Source: Clytia hemisphaerica
Lineage: Eukaryota > Cnidaria > Hydrozoa > Leptothecata > Clytiidae
Assembly (NCBI GenBank): GCA_902728285.1
Contig: CACVBU010001197.1
Span: 1,419,870 to 1,483,869 of the forward strand
Direction of reading: 5' to 3'
DNA length: 64,000 nt
Part shown: positions 25,969-36,789 of the stretch, in pieces
How the letters are laid out: every line of letters starts with the position of its first letter
Position numbering within the stretch: the first letter of the stretch is position 1
Translations under genes and position numbers: made by a program
Notes under the pieces: model-generated
Told to the model about the DNA's origin: nothing
What the model saw: the letters and a program-made list of their open reading frames with translations, nothing else
Database searches by the model: none

Positions 25969-27258
25969 GTAAGTTCGTGTGAGGAAAAATTCTCCAGATT
26001 AAATTCAACGGGTGATTTTCCCGTCTCTGGTTTGAAGTAGATAATTTTGTGATTTTCAGACTTTTTACAGAGAGATTGGTGACTTGTATTGTTTTTTATG
26101 TCCATTGATATACTTTTTGGGAATCCATTTTCTTCAAGAAGGAGATTTTCAGGGTCTAATTATTTTTTACTTCGTAAGTCTCGTACTGTACTTTCTGTTA
26201 TGATAGAAGACGCAAACACTGCCTACCTTAAGAGATGTAATTTCGGCAAGAAGAAATTTTTGTGCAATTTGGCGAGAATTTATTTTGGCGAATGACCTGT
26301 AAATTCAAATTTCTTTCCACCAAAATTTCTTCCCTTAAGATATTTAAAAATCTCTCAATCTTCCCACACTCTTTTCCCATATCTCTCCAAATTTTTGTTA
26401 TAATTTCATTTTCCAGATGGTCGAATCGCAATAAATCGAACAGTTCCATCATCCTACCAACAAATTTACGAGAACCTGTCATCAGATCTCAAACAGAACT
26501 TACAAAGAGGTGGATCCTACAAACCATCCACGTGTAAACCCAACTGTACGACCGCCATCATTATTCCTTACAAAGCGCGCGAAAATCAACTCAAGATCTT
26601 TTTACGTCACATGCATCCCATACTCCACCGCTCACAAATCGGTTACCGTATTTTTGTCATCGAACAAAACGATACACACCCGTTCAACCGTGCCAAACTC
26701 TTCAACGTTGGTTTTCACGAAGCGATAACACGATTCTCACGCAACCAATTCTCTTGTTTTGTGTTCCACGATGTTGATTTATTACTAGAAAATGAGTTGA
26801 ATAATTATTGTTGTAAAGACAGTCCACGGTATATGTGCCCAGCTATCGATGTATGGGGTTACCGGTCTTTTTCGCCGTACTCTTTTGGTGGAGTTGTCGG
26901 ACTTACGGAAGCCGATTTTAAAAAAGTCAACGGATATTCAAATAAGTATTGGGGATGGGGTTCTGAGGATGATGATCTGCATTGGCGGTTACGTCATAGT
27001 GGCGTTAAAATTAATAGACCGCCCATGACCGAAGGGCGGTATTCGATGTTGACACATAAGAAACAAGCTAGGAATGGTAAAGCTATTTTAATGTTGAAGA
27101 AAACAGAAAAAGGTTTTTTGGATTCGCATGAAAATGGATTGACAACTTTGAAATATGAAGTTAAAAATGTTGAGGAGAAAACTTTGTTCACGCATATTTT
27201 TGTAAACCTGCAAATGACTGTTGCGGAACGTAATTTGACAGATGTCGGTCCGACTTGA
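25359..27258 (+). CDS. Beta-1,4-galactosyltransferase-family glycosyltransferase (GT7), two exons
   Basis: Golgi type II membrane enzyme that transfers Gal (or GalNAc) from UDP-sugar to terminal GlcNAc. Join 25359-25968 and 26417-27258 gives 483 residues. Residues 5-24 are the membrane anchor and 35-235 a long stem rich in Thr, Ser, Gln and Lys with several N-glycosylation motifs; family members are usually 350-400 residues, and the extra length is stem. The catalytic domain runs from about 240 to 470: FNRAKLFNVGF (293-303), DVD metal motif (322-324), FGGVVGLT (360-367), NGYSNKYWGWGSEDDD (375-390), and MLTH (414-417) with the His metal ligand. The residue before FGG is Ser359, where vertebrate B4GALT1 has Tyr289. 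The ATG at 25359 is chosen because it directly precedes the anchor; an in-frame ATG at 25254 lies in a SINE. Which B4GALT/B4GalNAcT subgroup it belongs to is not settled. Confidence 0.94.
26224..26342. mobile_element. Hairpin MITE with TACCTTAAG terminus, in the galactosyltransferase intron
   Basis: TACCTTAAGAGATGTAATTT and AAAATTTCTTCCCTTAAGATA roughly pair. The interior has ATTTGGCGAGAATTTATTTT. It is related to 5448-5635 and 30187-30289. Several short open frames on both strands cover it and are not genes. Confidence 0.6.
26417..27258 (+). CDS. Galactosyltransferase exon 2 (catalytic domain)
   Basis: Acceptor TTTTCCAG ends at 26416. The leading AT completes the exon 1 codon (Asp204), and the frame is open through GRIAINRTVPSSYQQIYENL to the TGA at 27256-27258. 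All catalytic motifs are in this exon. A possible AATAAA lies near 27580. Confidence 0.94.
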
Positions 27259-28146
27259 AAGGGCTGACTTGAAAACAAATTTTTAAGGAATGTTTTTTGT
27301 TATTATCAAAGCATTTGACTTAGCGAAAAAAATTCTGTGAACTTTAACCTCAGATGCGTGTCTTTGCTAGAAAAGGAATTAACTATCCTCTCCTTGTAAA
27401 TCTTCAATAGCTAAATCAATGGCTCTCGTTAGACTCTCCTGGGGGGGACTCGAGCTAAGTGACCTACTGTGGGTGTTTTCCTTTCTGGGTAACTTTTTAG
27501 TTCTCCTAAATTACGGAGAAAAAAAACGAATTTTTGCCAAAATCTTGGAGAATACAACTATTTTTGCCCTGAATTAACCTGAATAAAAATATGCACTCCA
27601 AGAATCGAGTTTTTGCAAGATTTAGCAAAATTTTCTCTGCACTGTAAGGGTAATTCTCGTACTCGTAATTTTGTCCACGAAGGCTCGGCTTGTCCTATTA
27701 ATTTTGCACCTCTCAAGCTCCAAATTCTTCTTATGCTATTCTTACCTTAAGGCAAAGTTTAGGTATTGAGTTTAAAGCCCGAAGGGCTAGAGTAAAATCT
27801 CTAACCTTTCTCAAGCAAGAAAAAGTGAAGCCACTTATTTCTCATCCAGAACGCGCCTAGAACGCGCCGCAATCATGACGACGGATTGCATCTAGTGTTT
27901 CTTTTGTTTTTGATTACTGCATTTATTGAAATCTAGCGATAGACTTTACTTTCAATCCGGCGTTTGTGTAACCACGCACGGGCGTTCTGGATGGGAAATA
28001 AGTGGCTTTATTTCCCATCCGGGAGTCTCGAGTCTAGCATCCCTTTGAGCTTGGAAGTCAGTGCCTTAAGGCTATCAATTCGAGGCTTTCTTTGCGTTGA
28101 CGATGATTTTGAGCCACATTGTTTTTTCAGAATACTCCTTTTCAAA
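27259..28146. repeat. Non-coding; diverged family E block at ~27765-28030
   Basis: 27259-27760 shows nothing recognisable beyond likely 3' UTR. From 27765, AAAGCCCGAAGGGCTAGAG begins a family E-like block. GAAGCCACTTATTTCTCATC near 27829 pairs with GGGAAATAAGTGGCTTTATT near 27993. Confidence 0.5.
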
Positions 28147-28270
28147 TACATGTTTTTTTATATGAACAAACTATACAAGAACATAAGACTTCGATGACAG
28201 GCTTAAAGCTCAAAAAGGTACGAACATCCGAAGGCTTCAAAAATGTTGGATGTTCTTATAAAAAAGTGTA
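28147..28270. mobile_element. MITE family B, short copy
   Basis: TACATGTTTTTTTATATGAAC to GTTCTTATAAAAAAGTGTA with ACATCCGAAGGCTTC inside. It is internally deleted (124 bp against about 235-240 bp). Confidence 0.65.
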
Positions 28271-28393
28271 AACATTTGAAAATGTATAATAAATATATTT
28301 TCAGGTATTGATCATTTTTGACGTTTAAAAAGAAAATTGGATTAATGAGATCTAATTAAGACAGCTTGATGATAGTTCTTTTATTAGAATACG

Positions 28394-28552
28394 AATTCAT
28401 AATATTTACGACGCAATGTCTTCTACGGAAATTACCCGGTTTGAGCCAGTAGACAAAAGCTGTTTAAAATTTACCACCACTGGCAAAAACCGGGGGTTTT
28501 CCGTAGAAAACTTTACGTCGTGAATATCATGAATATCCTACCGGTATGTTTA
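28394..28552. mobile_element. Fold-back element
   Basis: ATTCATAATATTTACGACG pairs with CGTCGTGAATATCATGAAT. TCTTCTACGGAAATTACCCG pairs with GGGGGTTTTCCGTAGAAAAC. A single copy was seen. Confidence 0.75.
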
Positions 28553-28885
28553 ATCTTTTTTAGTTGCTGTTTCTTCTCTGGATGCTTCTGAAGGTAATCG
28601 ATAAACAATAGTTATCCATGAAGTAGTTTTCAGTTGGATAAAATCCTTAAATCGAGTGCTTATCGATAATCGAATATTTGAATCGATTTTATCGATTCCC
28701 ATCTCCCTTTGTTCGATTGTAAATATACCGTATAATTGAGAGCAAAGTCAAAAATGACGAATAATATCATAATATCATATCAACTTTAGCCAAGTGCCGC
28801 TGATTATCTATTCATATTCGATTGTGGTCGCTTGGCTTATTAATCATTCTTATAAAAAAAGCCTCATTTAAATTTATTTTCTAAT

Positions 28886-29126
28886 TACACGTTTTTTTTT
28901 ATAAGAACATCCAAAATTTTTGAAGCATTCGAATGTTCTTAACTTTTTGAGTTTCAAGCCTTAAAATGTTCTTGATATGTTCTTATTTTCGCCAATTTGT
29001 GAGCAGTTTTGTCCATTTTCCTAAATAATCGGGTCTTTTAGAGTCCGCGAAGCCTTAAAATGTTCTTAGTATTTTGGCCATCGAAGCCTTATGCTCTTAT
29101 AGTTTGTTCTTATAAAAAAACATGTA
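28886..29126. mobile_element. MITE family B, copy 2
   Basis: TACACG-T(10)-ATAAGAACATCC to GTTCTTATAAAAAAACATGTA. The interior AATCGGGTCTTTTAGAGTCC and GCCATCGAAGCCTTATG is typical of the family. Confidence 0.85.
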
Positions 29127-29810
29127 TCGCAATTGCTCATGACAAGCTGCAATTACCGCAATTTCTTTTAAGGAATTGTATGAAGGTAGGAATTGTATGA
29201 AAACAAAGTTTTGTCAAGAGATTATTTTCTAGACTACTTGATTAGCTTATTTGGATGATTGAAAAACGAGAAAGATAAAAAATGTTGCTTATTTTGGAGG
29301 ATTTTGTATTTGTGCTCTCATAACAAACAGTAGGGGGTTAAAGATTTACCACTCGTACACTCAGAATTTGATACTCAATCTATGAAAAATCGTTTGTTTT
29401 TTTTATGGCTGGAACTTTTGCCTTTGACGTCAGTTCTTTGGCCATAAAATATTCTTAAACAAAATTTTGAGTAGCACAGTAGTACTGTGTTAAGTCGGGT
29501 AACTTGCATCATTGGAGGAAACTAGCATAGCCATCAAATGACTGACCAATCAAAGCAGAAAAAATTTCAAAAGAAATTAATTACACAGCTCCATTCGCAG
29601 CTCTACTCTACCATTTTTGTTTTGATTTAACTTTCTATTTTAATGACCAGTCTCCATTAGCCTCCATTGATGCTAGTTACCCGATCTCACGGTATTAATA
29701 AAGTTTAATTTCTTGTAACACCCGTCTTTCAGGCAGCTGAACCATCGTGCTCCCTTCATGGTTGAAAACTCCCTTCATGGTCCCTCTCTGAAGCGTTGTT
29801 GTTCAAAAGA
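29127..29810. other. No feature recognised
   Basis: AT-rich non-coding sequence without clear exon or repeat. Confidence 0.4.
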
Positions 29811-29814
29811 TACA

Positions 29815-30165
29815 CGTTTTTTTTATAAGGAACACGTTTATAAGGAGCTTGAGGCTCAAAATTATTAAGGAACTGCTCAGGCTGAAAATAACAAAATAAG
29901 TTAAATCACAGAGAGTTAAACTTGAATTTGCACACATTTACAAAGCCTAAACACAAAGATAACAAAATGTTGACGAAACAACGTTCAATAAACGTCTCTT
30001 TTTGCATTTTAGTCCATTGTTATACTTTATACATAAGTCACATACTTAGCAAATCCAATCTTAGCAGCTTAGTAAATAAGGAACTAGATAAGGAACTTTA
30101 AGGCTGAAATTCTCTTGAAAAATAAGGAGCCCATAAGGCTCAGAGCCAAGTTATAAAAAAAACTT
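29815..30165. repeat. Diverged family B relative (ATAAGGAAC subtype)
   Basis: ACACG-T(n)-ATAAGGAACACG begins the block and TTATAAAAAAAACTTGTAC ends it. The interior repeats TAAGGAAC and AAGGCT words, unlike standard family B. Confidence 0.5.
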
Positions 30166-30186
30166 GTACCACCAAATTAATGCCAA

Positions 30187-30289
30187 ATTAAGGGAACTTA
30201 TTTTGACGAGGAGCGCAAATTTTTAATTTGGCGAGAACTAATTCTTTTGGCAAGGCATAAAATAATTTAATTAGTTCCCTTAAAGTAAA
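30187..30289. mobile_element. Small hairpin element, AAGGGAACT type
   Basis: TTAAGGGAACTTATTTTGAC pairs with TTAATTAGTTCCCTTAA. The interior TTGGCGAGAAC resembles 26224-26342. Confidence 0.55.
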
Positions 30290-30584
30290 CAAACTAAATA
30301 TTATAGTATTATACTCCATAACAATTATCGTTTTATCATATAACACATATTACTGTATTACATCAGTTATAAGCGACTCAAGTTTTCGGAACACCATTTT
30401 ATATTTATGATGTGTTATCAATAATTAGATTAAACTTTCGTTTAGAGAGGTTTAATCGGCCTGTTAAAGAGATTAAAATGCGTTTTAGAAATGTTTTAGT
30501 TTCGCTCTATACAGTCAGCATTTTTATTGTAGACATCTTTACATCATTACAGTTCCGAAGTATTCTCACACTGAGTTTTTAGGG

Positions 30585-30870
30585 GGGGTTGTACTTTTAC
30601 GGTGTGACGGGATTGGCCCTTTTTTAGTACGGTATTACGGGATTTGACGAAAAAAAAGACGGGAAAACGGTATTTAAAAATCAGACGGTGACGGTATTTC
30701 GCCTTATTTTTTGTCATTATGCCGGTATTTGAACCTGTACAAACCGGTGTGACGGTGTTATTATTTTTTTCAATTTTCGGGATTCCGGGATTCAGCAAAA
30801 AGTTTGACGGGAAAGCGGTATTTCGAACCGCGAAAGTGGAGACCGAACTTTCCGTTATACATACCCAAAA
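30585..30870. repeat. ACGGTATT/ACGGGATT-word repeat
   Basis: The words GACGGTATT, GACGGGAAA and ACGGGATT recur at least ten times at irregular spacing. The 118-codon minus-strand frame at 30547-30903 lies in it and is not considered a gene. Confidence 0.65.
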
Positions 30871-31477
30871 GCTGTTGCGTTTTAGGTTGTAATTTTTAGG
30901 CAAATCGTTTTAGGCAAAGAATTCATGTATTCATGAATGTGGTGACTGGAGAGTCTTCTGAGAACTTTTGAAATTTTCCACCCAATACGTCTCTGTTTCT
31001 ATTTTTATCATGAATACCAAAGGGAAGGTAATGCGTTCTACATGTTTACGTGATGACGTGATCAAGATTTAGGCGTAATAGTGGATGAGACAAATATTTT
31101 GGACTATTTTTCGCTACTTTTGCGTGCTGAACAATTTTTATCAGCAGTTTTCGTGATTATGATGAGAGTAGAGAATTTAGCGTGGTAACGTGATATGCGG
31201 GGTACCACTGGAGGAGTAGTACGTAATATTTGGGTGATATTTTATTATTTTCCCTTTAAAAATCAAGATGTCTATGTTTTTTAGACAAATAACGTTTGAA
31301 ATATTACTGAAGAACTTTATCGGTTGATTTTTTTTCGCAAAAATAATAATTAAGGCAATAAGACACAAAAAGGTTGGATGATATTTATCACAAAGAACAA
31401 CTTTCAACATTCGTTTTTACAGTTAGTACAACACATAGTAGAGTTTCATTAACTAATAGTTTCTTCATTTAATTTTC

Positions 31478-31534
31478 ACAACGTCCATTTAACGTTAGAT
31501 GAACGTTAAAACAACGTTGTGTGCCAGCTGGGTC
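31478..31534. mobile_element. AACGTTG palindromic element, partial copy
   Basis: ACAACGTCCATTTAACGTTA onward to AACAACGTTGTGTGCCAGCT matches the right part of 45757-45842. Confidence 0.7.
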
Positions 31535-31548
31535 GCTTCATCTTCAAA

Positions 31549-31890
31549 TCAGGTTTGCGTGATTGCGTGAATGGGCATTTTCGGTTGCGTGAATGCGTGA
31601 AAATTGAAAAAAAAATGCGTGAATGCGTGAATTGAAAAAACTTGCGTGAACGTGAAAATGTACTTTTTGATTGCGTGAATGCGTGAATCTGGGCTATTTT
31701 GTGCGTGAATACGTGAATTTTCCCTTTTTTCCACCGATTATGTGCAGTTTTCCCGATTTTCCAATGTTTCCCCGATTTTTCCCAAAAAAATTTCCGATTT
31801 CTGAAAAATCGGGTTATTGCGTGAAACTCGAGGAAAATTTGCGTGAATGCGTGAATTTCGAAAAAAAATTGCGTGATTGCGTGAATTGAG
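31549..31890. repeat. GCGTGAA-word repeat cluster, second site
   Basis: At least fourteen GCGTGAA or GCGTGAT words, often paired as TGCGTGAATGCGTGAA, spread over 340 bp. It is related to 6969-7232. Open frames on both strands (61 and 72 codons) come from the repeat. Confidence 0.75.
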
Positions 31891-32088
31891 GGTCCGCTGG
31901 GGGGGCCTCAGCATACCATACCTTGTGGAAAAATATAGAAATAGATAAAAATAGAAGACACACGAAATATTACAGAAAGTTTTTAAGTTTTTGATTCCTT
32001 CCGACCTTATTTTGTAGGTTTGTTTTACTGTTTATTGTGTTGATATATAGAAATAGATAAAAATATATAGAAACAATTTATCTCAAAC

Positions 32089-32176
32089 ATGTCGGCGACA
32101 CCTTTCGTTAACAATTCAACCAACTTCACTACGACCATTAAGACGACTACAACCGAACAAATTCCTCTCACAGAAT
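32089..32176 (+). CDS. Small membrane protein, exon 1
   Basis: ATG at 32089; donor GTAAGTG at 32177 is close to consensus. It encodes 29 residues plus one base. A run of 13 G (32211-32223) lies 34 bp into the intron. Confidence 0.42.
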
Positions 32177-34381
32177 GTAAGTGAATGCTTTTTTAAATCC
32201 CCTGGCCTTCGGGGGGGGGGGGGTGCAATCAGTTTGAAAATAATCGTGACAGAAAAATCTCAAAATTGGACAGAATTGACAGGTTTTACCAAACTTTGAG
32301 GAAGTTCTTTGAAAAAAATTCTTTAGGGGGTGAGCGCTAGCATAGCTAATTCAGACATAGTAGAAAATAAGCAATAATGGTAAAGACTCGAATCATGGAA
32401 AGGAAACAAAACTGATATTATCCCGTAACAATTATCGTATTATCATGTAACATCCATATTACTGTATAATACGGATTACACGCTTTTTTTATAAGAATCC
32501 ACCTTATCAGAATGTCCATGATGAAAATGGCCAAAAAATTAAGAATAATGCTAAGAATAACACCATAATGGAATTTTGCTACTCAAGCTTTGAATGTCAT
32601 TTTTAGAGCCTTTTATTCAATTATTAACTGTCAATTACCCCCAAGTAAGGCTCACTCCTTTCACAAAAATGCCATTTTACGCTTAGGGGGGGTTAGGACG
32701 TATGTACTAAATGTTAAATCTAGTCTGAATTAGGATCCTGACCTAAAAATGCTGTAAGAATATTTTAGGATGATTTTCCCAAAAAAGTTGAGAATATCCA
32801 TGATAGATAAAATGGATTTACACCATTCTTTAAAAAAAGGCGTGTACAATCGACTCCAGTCTATTGAAAACGACATATTTAATTCTTTTTCAGTGACGGA
32901 AAAACACATAGCTGTTATCATCACTGGATCTGTCCTCATCGTCATCTTCTTCCTTGGATATATCTTGGCCGGAAAAAGGTATTTCATTTCAAATCAAATA
33001 TTCACCACTTTATCTATTTTCATGTTTGCACAACCTCTCTTGTGTCCTTACTTGGAAATAATCCGCCCACCCATCCCCTCACATTTTACAACCTCACTAG
33101 ACTATACAGTTTGGTTTTAGGCAGACCTACATTTTGGGGCCACAAACCTACATTTTGACGACCAATCACGATACTATGAATTTTATTTAGCAAATTTATG
33201 CTCTTAGGCGAGACAAATTTAATTTATTTTTCTATTGGAAGACCTTCAGAAAGATATGGGTCGATCAGTCAGTATAATAAAAATAAATTGATTAAAATTC
33301 AGGGTCGAAAGGTCAAGGTTTAAAATTCTATGACGTTTTGAAGCAGTAGACTTTATCCCCTTTTGTCGGCTGCGATAGCGACTTTGGTTTCATTTCAATT
33401 GCGATATTTTATCAAAGTTTTGGGATGAACTTAAACTTTTTCAACTTTTTCAGTTAAAAAACATCTGTAGAAAACTTATGAAATCCATCCTCGAGCTTTG
33501 CAATTTCAATATTTTTATTTTTCGATTTAGGGAAAAACAGGGTCGGATGGCCCGTAGAAGAATAAATTAATTTGGTCTCGTCTCAATCCTAAAAATAACA
33601 ATTCTAGATTCATACCTTTATCCATATACATCTTGAGAAATTGCTAAAATTCTTGACCAACTAAGGGGGCCATGAAAATAATTTGTATGTGCGGACGGTA
33701 AGGATCGGGTTTTTCACCTTTCAAAGTCTCTCTAAGGGTCGGAAAATTCACGATATTTAGGAATTTTTTTTGATTTTGAGAGAAGTCTCTTTAATGGTTA
33801 GACTTTTTTCCAAAATCGAAGAAAAGTTTTCAAAAAAGTTTCACTTAAGGGCCACCTTTTCATCAGCAAAAATCAGTCTCTCTAAGGGTCGGTTTTCGGA
33901 GGTCCCGTCCGCACATACAATCTCGGTCAAAATACATTGAGAATTTTAGTTAATTCCCCGTTTTTAGCAATTTAAAGTTCGGGTGAGAAAGATCTTTGGA
34001 CTAATTGATAAATTTAATCAAATATTTCAATTTGGGAGGGGCTTATAGACTTCCAGGCTATATTCTGAGCCCTATTGGGCCATTCTTGAACTTGGATCCT
34101 TAGATCCTAATCTCTTAAGTCTAGCGTTAAAACTCTACCCTTCCAACCTAAGTTAGAGCGCTTCCAAATTGTTTGTGGCTATAAGATTTCGTGGGAATTT
34201 CCCTATTTTTTTCAAATATTATGACTTTTATTGTACCCCTCATTCGCCAACCCTAGTACCCCCCGGATCTTTTCCTACAGATTTGAGAGTATTTTCTATG
34301 TAACCATAGCCGTTTAACCCAAAATCTTTCAAATTCTAATTTAGATGCGACACGAAAGCTGGTAAATTGTTTAGAAGATAG
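32089..34381 (+). CDS. Predicted 69-residue single-pass membrane protein, three exons
   Basis: Join 32089-32176, 32894-32978, 34345-34381. Phases agree (1, then 2) and all introns are GT/AG. Predicted protein: a Thr/Asn-rich N-terminus MSATPFVNNSTNFTTTIKTT with N-glycosylation motifs NNST and NFT, then EKHIAVIITGSVLIVIFFLG as the membrane helix (about 33-56), then a short basic tail GKRCDTKAGKLFRR. No signal peptide, so it would be a type III (N-out) microprotein. I recognise no family. The first two exons are the stronger part; the third depends on one acceptor (TTCTAATTTAG). It may be incomplete or use other 3' exons. MITEs of families A, K, L and J fill its introns. Confidence 0.4.
32477..32846. 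mobile_element. MITE family A, copy 3 (long form)
   Basis: TACACGCTTTTTTTATAAGA to TTCTTTAAAAAAAGGCGTGTA, about 370 bp. It keeps a central block (TTATTCAATTATTAACTGTC, GCTCACTCCTTTCACAAAAA) that the 262-bp copies lack or shorten. It ends 47 bp before exon 2 of the small membrane-protein candidate. Confidence 0.85.
32894..32978 (+). CDS. Small membrane protein, exon 2 (membrane helix)
   Basis: Acceptor TTTTTCAG ends at 32893 and donor GTATTT starts at 32979. It encodes TEKHIAVIITGSVLIVIFFL and GYILAGK. GC content and codon pattern stand out from the flanks. Confidence 0.45.
33204..33585. mobile_element. MITE family K, copy 2
   Basis: TTAGGCGAGACAAATTTAAT pairs with AATTAATTTGGTCTCGTCT; GGTCGGATGGCCCGTAGAAG is just inside the right end. 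It lies in intron 2 of the small membrane-protein candidate. Confidence 0.8.
33684..33919. mobile_element. Fold-back element family L
   Basis: TGTATGTGCGGACGG and CCGTCCGCACATACA are exact complements. The interior has AAAGTCTCTCTAAGGGTCGG twice. Relatives end CCGTCCGCACATACCCCTC at 51595 and share AAGGGTCGG words with 56335-56607. Confidence 0.85.
34000..34270 (+). repeat. Repeat family J, copy 3, with CAACCCTAGTACCCCC end
   Basis: It shares CTGAGCCCTATTGGGCC, GCGTTAAAACTCTACCCTTC and AAATATTATGACTTTTATTG with 24480-24720, then ends TACCCCTCATTCGCCAACCC followed by TAGTACCCCCC. Confidence 0.65.
34345..34381 (+). CDS. Small membrane protein, exon 3 (tail)
   Basis: Acceptor TTCTAATTTAG ends at 34344. 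It completes Arg and encodes CDTKAGKLFRR and TAG. Short, so chance is not excluded. Confidence 0.33.
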
Positions 34382-34731
34382 TATGAAGTGACTTTGAAGA
34401 CAACTAATAACAGATAAGATCTATTGTCGAATGTCATTGGTCAGGTTGGGTAACCTGCAATTTGGTGGATGAGATCGGCATTAAAGAAGCAAGGAAAAAC
34501 TGTCTTTACGTTTCAGAGACACGGGTCTTTCCTTAGATTAGAAACCCTCCTCGTCAAGTCATACTGAATTTCACTTTTGACTTCATTAAGTTTTTAGAAT
34601 TTATAAAAATGTTAAAAAGAATCAATGATTTATTTGTGAAACATTAGTGACACACCTTCTTAACGGTAATATTCCCTTTATACTAAGTATTATTTACCTT
34701 ATGTTGCAGATGAGAATTTTCATTTTTTATG

Positions 34732-35126
34732 TAAGGCGAGACCAATTAGATTAGTTGTATTACGGGCCCGACCGACCCTGAAATTCCAAAAATCGAAATA
34801 AAAACAAAATTCATTTTGGTAGCCATTTTGGTAGCATGTTTTTGTTTTCATTGCTTTACAGACTCCCAGATTTTCAAATTTTAGTAGTTTTTCCAAGGTT
34901 TTTTTGAGAATTGAATGTTCAATTTTTCATTTTACCCATGAATTCGACCTTTTTGTGCCTTTATGTTTTCTACTTCGCATTTTTGTCAAGATGTAGTAGA
35001 TTTTGCTGCCTTTTAGGAGATTTTATAGGTGAAATTCTACTTCCATTTTTATATTTTTTCACCGACCAATCGACCCTCTTTTTTGGTTTGGCCCGTAAAA
35101 CAACAAATTAAATTGGCCTTGCCTAA
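34732..35126. mobile_element. MITE family K, copy 3
   Basis: TAAGGCGAGACCAATTAGAT pairs with AATTAAATTGGCCTTGCCTA; ACGGGCCCGACCGACCCTG and CCGACCAATCGACCC are just inside. Confidence 0.8.
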
Positions 35127-35339
35127 AATTGATTGTAAAGTTTTTGTATTAAGTTAATGAAAGCTTTTAAAATTTCAATTAGTTACGTGAGCGGTTGGTA
35201 TTTTACAGATGGGTCCGCATTTTACCTGAAATGCTCACATTCAACAAAACTGAAAAAAAAATTCTGAAATTATGATTGCAAGCTTGTATTATCGATACCT
35301 AGCACTCGTCAAGTCAATAGCAATTTTCTTTCATTGACA

Positions 35340-35760
35340 TTTAGGCAAAAAGGGATACTACAAAAAATGAGCAAACAAAACAAGCGAAAAAAAGTTAGAG
35401 AATGGATCCTCTTTTCGGTATTTTCAAAGAATGTAATTACAGAAATTACAGTATCTTAGGGCTGATTTAGACGAAAAGGGCAATTTTTGGCCGGTGTGTT
35501 AAAACACGATTCTGCAAACAATGAGAAAATAAAACTTAAGTGAAAAGTTAGAGGGGAGATCCTATTTTCGGTATTTTCAAAGAATAATGACATTATTAGG
35601 TGGTGATGACGTCATCTATCAATGATGTCAAAATTTTCACCAGAGATGCCAATTCATACATGGTGCACACTTGCAAAATTTCAAGTCAATTCGATAAATA
35701 TTTCAAAAGTTATCAAAAATATTTGTTTTGAGGGGCCTCTTTGCCACAATCCCCCTCTAA
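35340..35760. repeat. Dispersed repeat with two internal copies of a ~155-bp unit
   Basis: A phrase like GTTAGAGAATGGATCCTCTT / TTCGGTATTTTCAAAGAAT occurs at about 35390 and again at 35545. GATGACGTCATCTATCAATG follows. The block is related to 55650-55830 (CCAAAATTTTCACCGCTGAT). Confidence 0.6.
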
Positions 35761-36789
35761 GAGATCCTTGTCACATAAGGTAACTTTTGACAAAAATTTT
35801 TTTTGATGACGTCACTCATCATGCCCAAAGTGAGCAAAAACCGAAAATTCTCTTTGTTCTTATAAATGGCTATTGTATTCCAACAACGGCTTTTGAAAAA
35901 AGTTGCCTGAGTTTAAAATGCTTATTTTATTCTAAATATTCAATAAATTACGGTTTAAAAACGATATAATTGACATAAGAAATAAATTTGTATTGGAAAA
36001 TGTCAATTTTTGTGACACCTTACTGTCAGAAATGTCATCATGCTCAAGGTGTGAAAATTTTTAGGTGTCAAATTTTTTTTATTATGAAGCTAAATGAAAG
36101 TTAGCAATTTACAGAAAATTTCATGGCAAAAGCTCTATTATATCAGAGCTATTACCTATAATTTGACCTCCGAACAGAAACAGTCCCCCTCCCCCTAGGC
36201 CGAATAGGTTTAAAGCACGACATCTAGCTCTTCGGGCTTTATAAATCTGTAGAGACGGTCACAAGAGTTCAACAAAGCTTTCGGGCGGAATTTTGGAGAA
36301 TTCGAGCTTTTTTTATTTCAATGTTAAAGTATTTTTTTCAAAGTCCAATTTTGAGACCCTAATTTTATCAGTATCAGAAGTGAAATATCAACGATGTAAC
36401 TTCATTGCTCCGGCCTAGGAGCCTTTAATTCTTTCTTCCGACAACGGTCAAGACATTTTTTTTTGTTTATCTAATCCGATGATCTATTCCGATTTAATAA
36501 AAACGGATTATCTGGATTCTGATAATATTGTGATTTGATTGGCCGAAAGTAGTTAGAAAAAAATGGCTGCCGAAAGTGGGCTAGCTGACTGTGTAGCGAA
36601 TGGGCAAATCTCAGTGAAAAATTGATCATTTTCATCATTATTCATGATGTTTTGGACATGATTTATGAGAAGTTTGATGCATACTGGTTCTCTAACAATG
36701 TGGAAAGACTTTGGAGAAATTTTGGCCATGAATCGTCAGCTGATATCTAACTTCTCTTCTTCTAGACACACAAAATCATAAAACTCTAA
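35761..36789. other. No gene seen; family E end at 36215-36253
   Basis: Mostly featureless. GCACGACATCTAGCTCTTCG and GGGCTTTATAAATCTGTAG mark a single family E terminus. Confidence 0.4.

Noticed and set aside
30547-30903. 118-codon minus-strand frame
   Set aside because: It coincides with the ACGGTATT word repeat.
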